NCBI GenBank assembly: GCA_036937835.1
Contig: CM072879.1
Coordinates: 10,404,001-10,468,000, forward strand
Direction of reading: 5' to 3'
DNA length: 64,000 nucleotides
Source: Pampus argenteus
Taxonomy: Eukaryota > Chordata > Actinopteri > Scombriformes > Stromateidae
The notes under the pieces are model-generated. The model did not search any database. It saw nothing but the letters and a program-made list of their open reading frames with translations, and had not been told where the DNA came from. Position numbers and translations under genes: made by a program. This document shows, one piece after another, positions 42,025 to 55,223 of the stretch; the first letter of the stretch is position 1; each line of letters starts with the position of its first letter.

Positions 42025-44562
42025 GTGAGTACTCCATAAGCACAAAACAAGGACTTATATTGGGGTTTTGTTCTTTTCCTATTGCACTTTAAAACGTACT
42101 TCTGGCTTCACAACAACAGTGTGTCCGGATACACACGAGGCTAACTTTGATTCTCGTGTTTATATGTTTGTTTACGGAGACGTTGCGTGTTTCTTCCTGT
42201 TGCTGCGTTTAAAACCCGTCAGGCGTTTGATTACTTTTACTGTGTTTTTTTTTTTAATTTTTTTTTTACTATTGTTACTACTGTCGATGTCACACTAATA
42301 ATGGTACAACAAAAGTGGACTTGTTTCGCTACAAGTTGCAGCAGAATGCAATAAAGCAGAGATGATCAAAAAAGACACCCGAAGAGAACAACACTAGACC
42401 GCAAACACACTTTTATTAGATTTTGGTTTAATTAGATTTTGGTTGTTGTTGGGCAGAACTTGGTAAATGATTACATAATATGCTCCACTGTACTGGATGG
42501 GGATTTATTAAACCAAGGATTTAGCCATCTGAAAACCCAATATTTCTTATTTATATATATATATATATTACCAGAAAATCTCCTGGAAGTACTCTTGGCT
42601 CCACTTTTGAGTTTTTTTTTTTAAGTTTTCTAAAAGTTAAGTGTTTGTTGCCCTTCTCCAGTCCTGAACAACACTGTGACTCCCACTTCTCTAATTGGGT
42701 CACTTTGAGGCACGTGTTTTGTTTTTCAATAAACAGAAGTAGATGAAAGACCCACTTAAAGCCTCCGACCTTACTCTTTCAACAACTCTTCGTTTGCACA
42801 CTCGAACCAGTAGTAGTCCCAGCTTTAAAAGCCATAGAGGTCAATTAGTTAATTAATCATTTTATTGCTGTGGTGCAGCAACATAGTCTGCAAACTTCAA
42901 GCCTGTTTCTCTATTGTGTAATACGAGTTACTGCTAAATATTCATTTCAGGTACAATAGCATTCCCCTTTTTTTTTCAAAGCCCCTGATTATAATACACT
43001 TTATATCCAGCACGTCACACAGGATTGGCGGTGGGTTGCATCTCTTGAATAGGGGAATGACCACCAGCCTTGTAAATGCTAATATCCCCTTGTTGTGCAG
43101 GAGGCTGAGGGGCAAAGACCTGTAAATGGTCTGTTGTTTCCACTGAGAGGCAGGGGAAGAGAGAGGCATGTCACTGGTGGGTTAAACAGAGTCTAGACAA
43201 TGCTGTGATGGAAGGTTCCCTGACACTGTCCTTCCCCTCTGTGAACACTGAAAGCCTGTTTCCTCCCTCTCATTGCAAAGGCTCCTTTTTAAAAGATAAA
43301 AGGTCACAATGTCCTGAATGGATATGGGTTAGTGATCAAAAAGGGACATCTGTCAGAGGATGTGCATTCTTTGCAGGCTGTCATTTTTTTCTTTTCAATT
43401 TCAATCACTCATAAGTACACCACCAAGTTAAACTACTAATAAAGAGTAAATCCAGGTGATGCACCTGTGATGCAAACAGGTATTACTGTTAGCTTTATAG
43501 CAAGCACTGCTGTTATATTGTGCAAAATCATACACCAAGAAAGACCGACGGCACTCTCTAGTCTGTCCACTGTTGACTACTGGGCCTCAAGGAGAATTTT
43601 TCCTAACTTTTCTTTTTCACAGTGTGAGGCATATCCCCATGGCAACAGAGCCCTGCAATGCTGAAAGAAACATTTCCAAGGATGCTGTTAATGCCATACG
43701 TAATGTTTTGTTGTTGTTGCTACTGTGATGTCATCAGGGTAAGGTCACCCAGTCAATGCTGACAGGTGCATTAGTTTTTTTTACCCACTGTGAGTGCTTT
43801 TCATTCAGTATTTATTTGGTCTACTTAGTTTTAGTCATGATCACTCGGGTGATTAAATTATTGCAACGATGCACAAACCATGGTAGACTCACTGTACCTT
43901 GTTCCCCCCAGTAGGGTTTTACATGATAATGTACATGATTTGTAAGAATATATATAATAGTTATATATGGTCCAAAAGGAGGACTGGTAGCCTACTGACA
44001 GATAGGAAATAGTAAGATTACAGGAAAATGAAGGGATTTTGCTGTTATTTTTTGTTATACCAAATGTTTTACGTTGCATCTGCCACGAGAGCAGACTTAG
44101 GGCTACAACTAACAATTATCTTAATATATTGTTTAAATCTTTAGTCTTTAAATGTCTTGTTTTGTCTAATTCATTTAAGGTGTTTACAATTCTGAGAATC
44201 TATATTGCTTTACATAGGTTATAATTCAATTGGTGTAAATGCGCTGACTGTTGGCTGTGCTGTGCAGAATTTTTTGTTAAGGAACGTTTTTATGCGTGTG
44301 TGTGTGTGTGTATGCCCGCTCATGTATTGTATGGGTCATTAGATAACAATCAAGGAGGAAATTAAAAAGAAGTGTCGGAGAGAAACTCTGGTGTTTGATA
44401 AGGTATTATGGTGTGAACTATCCTCCCTTATTTTATTATCTCCTCTCCTCTTCTCTTCTCCTTCTTCGTCTTGCAATGACGTTGATATCCTCAGGCCTCT
44501 GTTATCAGCGTCACTCCCACCATGGTGTAATTATAGGCCTGGGAGACTCCCGGCCTTGCACT

Positions 44563-44588
44563 ACACACACACACACACACACACACAC
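44563..44588. repeat. (AC)n microsatellite
   Basis: 13 AC units in ctnnal1 intron 1. Confidence 0.95.
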
Positions 44589-47024
44589 TATATGGACACA
44601 TAAACACGGTCCCACCCACCTCTTTTCGTTTCATGCTTGTATATCCACCTGTCTTATTGATTCTTTGTGGTATGTATTTACCTTTTTTTTACAGTGTCTC
44701 TGAATGTCAACATAATTCCTGATGTTACTGCTACTCTTGGGTTTTTGCAATTTAAATTGTCTCAGGCTTCTGTTTTCCTGTCTTCCTAATGTACCCATGT
44801 GGATGTTTTCCAGCAATCTCCATTATTTGGACCGTTCCCACTTTTCAAAACAGGGGGGGTCCTCTCTTAATTTTGCGGAAGCGTTCCCTTTGGCTAGGCA
44901 TTCAATAATGTGCTTTACTTCAACTTTTCTATCGCAGCCATCTCAAAACCAATGGACTTGCACTGTAAGGGACATGGTGAGGGTAATGAATTGCCCCGGT
45001 GGTGGTCAAAAATGTAATGGGCTTCACACACAGAGAGGGGGAAACTAAGGGAACATGTCCCCTGTTGTGTGTGTCCTACCTATGATGTGGTCCATGGCCA
45101 ACTGGAAGGCAATTAGTGATAATCTGGATGCTTTTTCTGTGAGATCTGATTCCTGTTTTGAAGTGGTGATTAGTGAAATACCTGTCATGTTCCCGGGTTT
45201 TTATAATTGCGGTGTGTTACTAGTAAAAACACACCAGCCTTGTCTGGGTGCGGACATGGTGGTCCCTAGGCTGATGAGGTGTTGGGGTGTATTTTTCGAG
45301 GTAAAGATGTGTGGAAACGAACACGTGGTAGGAACTAATATCTGAGACTTTGATCAGATTGGTGAACATTTAAACACTTGTGACACACTAGCCTCGTGAT
45401 TATGTCAGCTTCAGCATTTTTCTGCAAGGCTAAGCTAGAAGTTTTTAAAAAGATTTTCTGTTATAATTGGGCCTGGAAAATTCATTTTCTGTCCAAGTTA
45501 GTTAACATCGGGTTTGTCATGCTTCCAGGGGTTCTGTCGTGCTTGCAGTTTTGACTTCTGGTGTGCTAAATCTTTTCCTATGTTCATTTTACTCACCAAC
45601 TGAATTGAAAAGGTATATTTACCACTCAAACAAAAGCTCAGTGGTAGGTTTGAGGATGTGATTTATTCAGAGCATTAGCATTTTGTCACATAAATTCCAT
45701 ATCAAATAAAATGCAGACAAAAAAGTGCTCAATAAACATACTCCTCACGTAACAACTCTGTAAGCAGAGACATCAGTCTGATTTTTCCTTTTCTTTCTAG
45801 AAATATTGGAAACGAAGTTTGATTGAGGTACAAGGCGCTATTTCCTTCACAATGTTGCTGTTCATGTGATGATGTGACATGACAAACGTCCAGGTAGTGA
45901 AGTTGTTTTTTAAACCCAGACAGAGAGGCATTAACGTTGCCACAAGCCCTAACAGATCTGCTTCCTCTAGCCGTATGATGATAATGAAGACAAATGGGTC
46001 CCTGCAACCACATGAGGATTACACTGCACCACAAGCATGGATGCGTGTGCATACACACTCATGGACTAACATACACTAACCTCCAGAGAGTGGGCCAAAA
46101 TAAGTCTTTATTCTTTGTAATTGTATGTGTGTGTGTGAGAGAGAGACAAGGGTGGGGGATTCCAGTGTGTTATTTGTATCTGCATATTTTTGACTCGCGA
46201 ACAACAGAAACTAAATAAATCTGTGAAGCTAGTGTTGGAGGTGTATAGTCACCTGCATTATATGTGTTGTGTGTTGGACATGACTTATCAGTCTTCAACC
46301 TTTTGAGGCCTCAACCAGCACAACAATGTGTTGCCGGCCTGACCTGCACTTTCAGTTTCCTGTTATGCCATCATTAGTGGAAGATTTTGAAGAAAGGCCA
46401 GTGTGTACACCACCAACACACACACACACCCGTTGCCTGTACAATATTTATCTTTCTGTCCCTAAGTTTGAGACTGGCAGAGTGTGTAATTTAGCCCTTT
46501 GTTTAAGCAGATCCCCCCACAGTTCAAACATTAAATATGTGAATCTCAGTAAGCCTAACTCACTATATTATTGACTAAATGAGAATCTGAGTCGATTTCT
46601 TGCTCAGTGTTGGCCAGTATATACACAGACAGTCAACAGCCCTGTGTCATCAAATGGAAATGAGATGTAATTCCACTCAACTTCTGTTTTTTTTTTTTTT
46701 GTGAAGTGGTTAGTCAGCAAACATTGTCAATTCAGATTTTCTTTTTTGATTAAATAAACTAACTACTCTAAACCTCCAACCCTCACCCTCTCTCTCATAT
46801 TCTTTTTTTTCTGCATCTCTCTCGATATATACACATACAAACACACATGTGCAAGGCTCGCTTGACCAGTGCTTCCCCCTCGCCATCCCTCTTGTGCACT
46901 TCTCACTATAACTATCAAGGGAGTCATTATAGATCGCTGTTCTCTTTAAGTGCCGATAAAAGGGTCCGTCTCGCATGTCGATCCGTTGACCTCTCCTTGG
47001 CTAATATACTTCCAAATGCGAAAG

Positions 47025-47050
47025 GTGTGTGTGTGTGTGTGTGTGTGTGT
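47025..47050. repeat. (GT)n microsatellite
   Basis: 13 GT units followed by a second shorter GT/GA run (47058-47076). Confidence 0.95.
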
Positions 47051-47558
47051 AATTGTATGTGTGTGTGTGAGAGAGATAATGCATGTGTGTCCTGAACCTC
47101 CAAATAACTCTGCCTAAAGGGATCAGTCAACCATAGAGACAAGTGGAGTTAACCTAACGGTGAAAAAAAGCTATCTCGCCCTCTTAGGTTATCTGAAGGC
47201 TGTAGCTAATAGCGATAACTGCTTTTAATCGTCTCAAGGAAGGCTTCTGCCTCTGACCGAGACATATTGCAATAGCTTGGAGGTTGATAAAGTATTGATT
47301 AAACATCCACCCCATTATCAGTGAGCTTCAAAGTTGCATTGCCTGTGCTCACATTGCTCAAAAGTTTTCCATTCTGTGTCAAATTGTAGGGTCCTGTTCT
47401 CTGAAAAGTACCCAAGCACATAGTAAATAGTTTACTTAAAGGGTAGGTTCACCCAAAAAAAAAAAAAAAACCCCAAACACATTATCTGTACTTACATCTT
47501 GTTGTATTTAGCCGCACAGACTGAATTTTTAATACTGCTAAATCAATTTCATTCACAT

Positions 47559-47579
47559 CAACAACAACAACAACAACAA
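47559..47579. repeat. (CAA)n microsatellite
   Basis: About 7 units of CAA/AAC in ctnnal1 intron 1. Confidence 0.9.
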
Positions 47580-50107
47580 TGAAATCAGAACTGTATGCAT
47601 GGATAAATACTGTTAGATGTAAATGACTGTTGAATGTTGCCTGTTTAATGTTTTAAAACCATGGTTAATTTTGTACAGAAGCTCACACATAATATTTGCA
47701 TGTAGGTCTTGCTTTATTGCAGCGCCCTGTTTGAATGGTTCTCCTATGGTTCACCCTCTGTGTGTTCAAAGGGTCCTCTGAGTCCTGCACAGGCTATTAA
47801 TGGCTTAGCATCCTGGTTTAGTATCAAGTGGCTGCTTGGTCCATTACCAGCCTGTATTTACAGTATGTTCTTTAGTTTATGATGATGAGCTAGTGATGAG
47901 ACATCTCATAAGTGTTGGCGCACAGGAAGAGATCTCTATCAGCAATGATGTGGTGCTTAATGTAGCGTGGTGTTTTTGTGTTGTCCACCCATAGTGGAAG
48001 CACACTGCAGGCACATGCAAAAACACCCACCCAGAAGCACAGACAAGGACATACTTATTGACATTAATTAATGTTTATTCACAAAGAGGGCATCCGCACA
48101 CTCTGAAACAGCACAGTTTCCACACCAGAACATCATGGCTTTATGATATTTTAACAACAAATGATGACAAAGTATGTGCCTTTTTAAGATGGCAAAATAA
48201 AATACAATTTGGAGTAAAGACTGAGTATGCAGCCCTTTTTTATCTGACTCCTTCCTTACAGCTCTGAAAGTATGTACAGAGACATAAAGAAGGACAGAAA
48301 CACAAGGCATCACTGTACATGCTGTCAGGACAGAGGAGACTGAAGGGTGCAACAGGAAAGCCCACTTCATGTAATCTTGTAGGCATGCACTCTCCCACTC
48401 GTCTTGTCATGTACTGCCAGAGATATCACATCACTATATCTATATTGTCTGCTACCTGGACAACCGCAGGTAAACAAAATCTGTATTTGGCAGGCAGCTG
48501 TTTGTCTCCCTGCACTTTTCTGTTGGCATTGCTTCTTTGCTCGGTGTATGTAGTCTTGAACACACAACATTGACTGACTGGGACACTTTTCACAATGTGG
48601 GGACTGGGCCTCATTTGTGGAAGCTCCACAGATCAATGGGAGGAGCAGGAAACATTTCCTGTTGGGTGAGTGTCTAACAAAGGTTCATAAAATGTTGCAC
48701 AAAGCCGTAATAACCTAACTACTCTATTTTTATTTTTACACAAAACGTATTTTAAAAGGCGAATCTAAACATGCTCTTGTCCTCACTAAAAAATATAACA
48801 CCACTGGGACTAGATCTCTGTACAATATGTCAATCCAGTATATTAGAATTCTGTTTTATACCTGAGCGAATCAATATGAGTATCAGTTAAATTCATGAAA
48901 TATCTTCTAAAAGTCATACCATCTGAAATACATCCCAAAGCTCTCCAAGTCAACATGTTTGTTCTCCTCTCCCTCTGCAGCAGAAACATTGTTGACTGTA
49001 CCACAGAGGAATCCTTCAGATTGGTCTCGTATGTGTTAATTGCTTTTCTTTGAGCGTCTTTGAACCTCTCCCCCTCCTGATAATGAGTTCTTTTTAAGAG
49101 ATGAGGTTGACATGACAGAACTAAGAGAGTGTGAAGGACACAGAATACCAAACATTTTCTTATCTTTTCTAATTCATATATATATATTCACTACTCAAAA
49201 GACGCCTAAAAATCCTCACTGCTGACTTCCTGTCACTCTGCATCCACACTATCCACTCCCAGTACCGCACTTAGCACACTCTGTCACTTTATGATGTGGG
49301 GTCAAGACGTTGGTGTGAGGAAGTATCAGTATGTAAGATGTATAGCACCTGATCTCCTGATTTTTGTTTTCTGGGCACACACACCTTACTCGCTTCCACT
49401 TTTGTTCTCCATCTTCAGCCTTGAGATTAGATTCTCCTTATTTCTCTCCACTTAGCCCCTTTTTCTCACTTTTAATCTCAATATCTCCACACTCCAGTGT
49501 CCCTGTTTTACTAATTAATTATGCAGCCCACTGAAAACCTAGCCAGAGGCTACAGGTAATGCACAAAGCTGAGGAAAATTCAATCCTGCCATTTCTTCTT
49601 TCTAGGATCCTTTCCCTTTTCTGCTATGATGTAAACTGAGACACAATACTCAGCCCTGCACTTAATCTGAAGAACAGAAAAGGGAACAGCATATAACCAC
49701 CTCAGCCAGTCATGTCTGTCCCTTTCTTCGTCTTACAATACCCAAGAGTGATCAAGATGATGATATTCTTACCATCTTTTGTGTGACTGGCATATATCTT
49801 CAGGAGAAATGTTTTGGAAGCCAACACGGTGTTGAAAGCACAATTGTAAGTAGATTTTCACAGGATATTTTAAAGTTGTTTTTATAACGGGATGAGGCCT
49901 ACTGTCTTTGGTCATCCCCTGATCGATACACCTGCTGAACATTAGCATATTAGCATGTGATTGTGAGGTGCCATACTAGATTTAGCACTGCTTAAATCAG
50001 TATGGGAGAAGGTGTTTTCATCATGTCACTGTTTCTGGGTGACTGGAGCCGGTAGGTGACAGATAGGGGCCACCCAGCCAGGAAACGCAGTCCAGTGTGT
50101 CTCTAAG

Positions 50108-50108
<1 letters not shown>

Positions 50109-50156
<48 letters not shown>
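50109..50156. repeat. (AC)n microsatellite, 48 bp
   Basis: 24 uninterrupted AC units in ctnnal1 intron 1. Confidence 0.97.
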
Positions 50157-50159
<3 letters not shown>

Positions 50160-53100
50160 CAACCCCTATAAATAAGTTAAAGTCCCTCACCTTCTATAAA
50201 TAAAGTTCTGGTTGTTCTGGACGTTCAAGCGTGTCTGTTATCTAAAGGGCTGAAAGGGGCATTTTTTGCGTTGCGGATGATATGAAAACTTTGTCGTGTT
50301 TGGATGTGAGGGGTGGGATAATTAAAATAAAGGAAGGACTTCATTGTCTAAATTAGATTGGATTAGTGTGTGTATGTGGAGGCTCTAGATGCAGATTCAA
50401 ATAAATTGGTTTTTTTATAGCAGCTCCATCCACTTTGGTATGTCATATATATATATATATATCCCACCCCCGTGAATGTGTGAGAGTGAGTCCATGTTTA
50501 AGAGAGAGTTTGACAACATAGTCTATTATGCAGTCGTATATCTGGGGGGGGGGCAGCATTCCTTTACAGGGCTCACGTTACCAACTCTTACAATGTGCAT
50601 CGGTGTCTGAAATTGTGTCTATGTATTCTTTATAGGGGCGTTACGGCTGTGGTCAAAAGTTAAAGTCTTAAAGAGGAACTTTTACGCACTCTATACTGGC
50701 TGGTATGCATGAGTTTTACCCCCAAGGGCTTGAACTTTGCCTCGCTTGGTTCACTCACCACTTTCATCAATGAATCATACAGCTCAGCCACTATCTCTCT
50801 GCATTCAAGGTTTGATGTCTGGCTTGGCACACTTTGATTTATTAATGCAGTCATTTATTTACTTTTTAAAGTCTCTTTCTTCTTAAATGTCAAATCTTCA
50901 AGACCAAATTCTTAGAAATACTTTTTTTTTTTTTGGCCTTCTGGGTAAGGATTTGTCTTGCTCTGGGGATAGTTAACAATGATGTTGACTTTCTTTCACA
51001 CCCGACATCTTATCTTTACATCTCCGTCCTTTCATCTGTGAAGAATTTACACAGGCTGCAAACTGGGAGGGCAAAATCTTTGTGGTAGATTGTGCAAATT
51101 ATTTCAGCGCTTTCATCATTTCATTCATTATTTGATTTCAGCCTCAAGGCGACTCAGAAATAAAGCTAATATTTCCTTGTCACTTTGCTTCATTTAACAA
51201 AAACAAATCACATTAGTTTAGAGCCAAGCCAGTGCCTTTGTCTCAGGTGTATTAGGTCAGGTCCTCTTACCTGGAACTGCAATCATTCTCTTTTTTTTTC
51301 TTCCCAGAACATGCTATCGCTGTGGGAAGCTGTCACAGAGCCTGGTTAAGCCACTTTCACACACTGTTCACCACACACTATTATTTGTCCATTATGTATA
51401 ATTATCCATCTTGATGACTTATGGAATGTTTTCAGGGCTGAGTTGGCAAGCAGTTGGGATTATCCTGTTGAGGACGTTATATAATTACCCAGTCATTAAA
51501 CACAGCTCAGTGTGAAGACAACCTGACGGGGGCAAATTGCCAATTGTTCGTTGTTGTGTTCGTACCTCCAGGATGTTGGAGCAGACTGTTATCGTCATGC
51601 TATGTTGCATCCAAGAAAGTGACTCTGGAACAAACGGCTGCTGTGTTGTGTGGGATGACTCACCTGAATGTTAGGTGATGGTGAATGTTGAGATAGGTCT
51701 CTTACAGGTCGGTCGGTTGGTTGGTTGATTTCCAGTTCTGCCTCTTTGGGTTTTTGCACAGGTACTCATCAATCTTTTCCGGCAACTGTGGAGATCCATA
51801 CTGAGATAATTGAGGAAAAAGAATGGAAAAACACAATAGCATATAATCAAGAACGGGAGCCTGTTCTTTTCAAGTGCTTTTGTATAAATGTTTGTATTTT
51901 AAGTTTCAACAAGACAAAGAAATCATGGAGCGAGACATTTAAAATTTGGAGTCAGATAGCAAGAACAAAGTAGGAATAATACTCTGGGACAGAAAGTGTG
52001 TTTTGTGAGGACCAGAGGTTTCAAGGAGAATGAGTTGTTACAGATGATGTAATTTCTTTTACTTTTTTCTCCATTGTTTCTTCTGAAGGTGATTCAGACT
52101 TATGTAAATTATTCAACTCTCTAAAATTGTTTTCATGGTTGACTTTGGAGAGATTGTGTCCTCTTATATTTAATAGAGAATACTTATTCATTATTTGCAC
52201 ATTTTGGTCACCAACATGTGGCCGCATCTACAAATGAAACCTTCTGTTGAAATGTTTTTATTTTATGTTTCCTTCACCTCTTCTCTTCCTGGAATAAAAT
52301 CACTTGCCTAATACAATTATATAGATATTATATTACAGTACTTCAAGTCTTATTCAATTAGTGAAATAAAATATGACTTCAGTGTCCATGCAAAAGGCTC
52401 TTATGAGACATGCTGTTTGTAGGTTCTAAACTTCCTCTAAATGTTGCCAGCAGCTGGATGGATAGATTAGCGACCTCACATATAGATGTAATATGTGATG
52501 TCTCGGTGTCCCTCTGCCGTGTTATGACCCTTTTTGTTGCCAAATTAAACAACTACCGTATTCTTGTAAAATGCTGTATTTCCAGAGTAAGTCATGAAGC
52601 AGACATATGTATGAAATATCCTGGTCTTCTATGGAACAAAGAGACCAGTGTAGCCTGGAGACATTAGTAACTGCATACGGTGTACATTTCCAAATGGGTG
52701 GGATCTCATCTGCATTGCCCTGTTGCCTGGGCCAGAGATGTATTTGATATTATGTCTCGCTTGTTCTGCAAAAAAACTTGCTTAGATCAAAGATGTCTGT
52801 GCTGTCAGGATGGCTTCTTGAGCATTTCCATGATAACAGTTAGATCCTCGTAAAAAACGTGGAAAAAAAATCTGTGTCAGTCAGTATCATGTGTTCTTTT
52901 TATCTTTTAAGTTTGGTACAAGCTGGCATGACTTGCTTTACACACTGGGGCTGTGTTAATCTCCCTATGAATTTTTAGGCAGTCTACAGCATTTTACATC
53001 TATTTGAGATGGGGAGAAAGGTGCACATATGTTTTTTTTTTCACAGCCTCTGATATTTTAGCTGCAAGCTCGGTATTCAAGGTGCATCGCTACCATCACC

Positions 53101-54284
53101 CACACACTGGTAGGAAAAAGTTGAACACATCTCCAGCATATAGGCTGAAGCTACACTAATGAAAGGCCTAGGGAAACATATTTGATGTATTGTTTCCTTA
53201 TTTATTTGGCAGCAGAACCTCTGTATTGTTTTACTCAAAACGGGAGCAGATTATTTTCAGCTACAAACTCTCAGTCTTGGTTGAGTGAGAGTTTATGAGT
53301 GCTATTATGTTGTATACATCATGAACTAAATAGTAAACATCCCATTTTGACTCACTAAAAGCCTCTTGTCAGTGAGATACTGTAAATCTGTTCACTTGCA
53401 CATCTTGATAGCCAATATTTGAGTCTAGATATGGCCACGATATGAAGATATGAAAGCTCCACTGTAGAGATGGTACTAAATATTATATATATGTTTCAAC
53501 CAGCCTTCATAATGGTATTAAATTAGTTGTATGTGCAATGGAGAAACTGCAAGCGTTTTGTTGTGTTATTTATTTATTTTTTTTTTTTTATAAATAAGGT
53601 GTAGCTTGGCAAACGCATAAAGAGTTTCACCTTCGGATTCCTCTTACTACTGCATTTAATTCAACACATCCCACTACCAACTGTAAAGGGTTTTAAAGGG
53701 AATAAAGGTTGGTGAACCACAACAGTAGTTTGTGTCATGCTCTGGTGCTCTGTAAACACAGATCGATTCCCTTTGCTCCCCTTCCCATCTTAGTTAACCT
53801 TGGATTGTGGTTAACAGAGCAAAAATTGATCCGTAGCCACGTTGTGTTTGTCTACCCCCTGACAAGGACATTAAATCAGAGGTCACGCTCACTCACACTG
53901 TCTCATCTCATCTGTCCCCAATGTACTCTTCACCAAAACAGAGCAATTTTTAAAAGATGTTTTTTTGATACAGTTGAGTGAGCTGGTGAAGACTCATTTT
54001 TCCTCTGTTGCTCCTCCCCCGTCCCATCTGTTTTCCTCCATCTAGCTGCCCACCCTCTTTCCTTATTTACTGTATGCCCTCTGCCATTCTCCTGTCTATC
54101 TCTCCATCACAGCTGTCCATCTGTTCTCCTCCCTGCTTTATCATTCTCTCTTATCAGCTGCTGCTGGTTCCTTTAGGCTTCCTGCACTTCATGTCAGCCT
54201 GACTGATTACACTGTAGCAATGTTCTGCTTTCAAGATAGTAGAGACCAGGTTAGTGGGGTCCCAATTCTCTCATAAGTAATGTT

Positions 54285-55223
54285 TGTAGTGTTCTCAAAA
54301 AGTGTCTGCAATCTTCCTAAATTCTTTTTAAACTAATTTAAATATTAATTAAAGAATACAAGTAAACACAAAAGTTTTTAAATGAAGGCTTTGGTGGGTT
54401 TGAGCATGAACCACTTAGTCTTAATTTTGTTTCTCTTCAGCCATTCAGAGGTGGACTTACTGGTGTGTTTTGGATCATTGTCCTGCTGCAGAACCAAAGT
54501 TTCCTTCGGCTTGATGTCATTAACAGACGTTCTCCTTCATGGTACCATTTATCCTAGCAAATCTTCCAGGTCCTTCAGCAGCAAAACAGCCCCACACCAT
54601 CACACTACCACCACCTACCATATTTTACTGTTAGTATGATGTTGTTTTCTGAAATGTAGTGTTACTTTTACACCAGATGTAATGTGACACACACCGTCCA
54701 GAAAGTTCAACTTTTGTCTCATCAGTCCACAGAGTATATCCCCAAAAGTCTTGGGGATCATCAAGATATTTTCTGGCAAAAATGAGACGAGCCTTAATCT
54801 TCTTTTTGCTCAGCAGTGGTTTTCTTCTTGGAGCTCTGCCATGCAGGACATTTTTTTCTTATGGTGGAGTCATGAACACTGACCTGAACTGAGGCAAGTG
54901 AGGCCTGCACTTCTTTGGATGTTGTTGTGGGAACTTTTGTGACCTCTTGATAGATCTCAATTACTTTTTATCATTTGTTCCTGAATTTCTTTTGATCTTG
55001 GCATGAAGTCTTGCTTTCAAGGATCTTTTGGTTTGCTTCACTTTGTCAGGCAGGTCCTATATAGGTGATTTCTTGATTGAGAACAGGTGTGGCAGTAATC
55101 AGGCCTGGGCCTGAAACTATAGAAAATTTCAGGTGTGATAAATCACAGCTAAGTTATGTTTTTAGTGTGTGACAAAAAAATAAGAAATCAGGTAGGGGGC
55201 AAACACGTTTTCACCCAGCTGTA
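54285..55223 (-). mobile_element. Degraded Tc1/mariner transposon
   Basis: Translation of the minus strand gives Tc1-type transposase pieces in shifting frames: ARLIFARKYLDDPQDFWGY, then WTDETKVELSG (first catalytic Asp codon 54723-54721), then VMVWGCFAAEGPGRF and QQDNDPKHTSK (second Asp codon 54482-54480). The region that should carry the third acidic residue (after WLKRNKIK) is missing, the frame breaks several times, and there are in-frame stops. Imperfect terminal inverted repeats are visible: left about 54285-54325 (ctcaaaaagtgtctgc), right about 55181-55223 (gggggcaaacacgttttcac). The element is inactive. Confidence 0.85.

Noticed and set aside
44722..45345. Two adjacent plus-strand open frames of about 100 codons
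   Set aside because: No recognisable domain, no splice or promoter context, composition like the surrounding intron.
50660..50854. Minus-strand frame with a polar, helical-looking sequence
   Set aside because: Looks protein-like at first, but I could not match it to a family or find flanking exons.
52021..52227. Minus-strand frame rich in Asn, Lys and Glu, considered as a LINE ORF fragment
   Set aside because: No endonuclease or reverse-transcriptase motif nearby; AT-rich composition explains the residues.
54382..54639. 85-codon plus-strand open frame
   Set aside because: It is antisense to the degraded Tc1 transposase.
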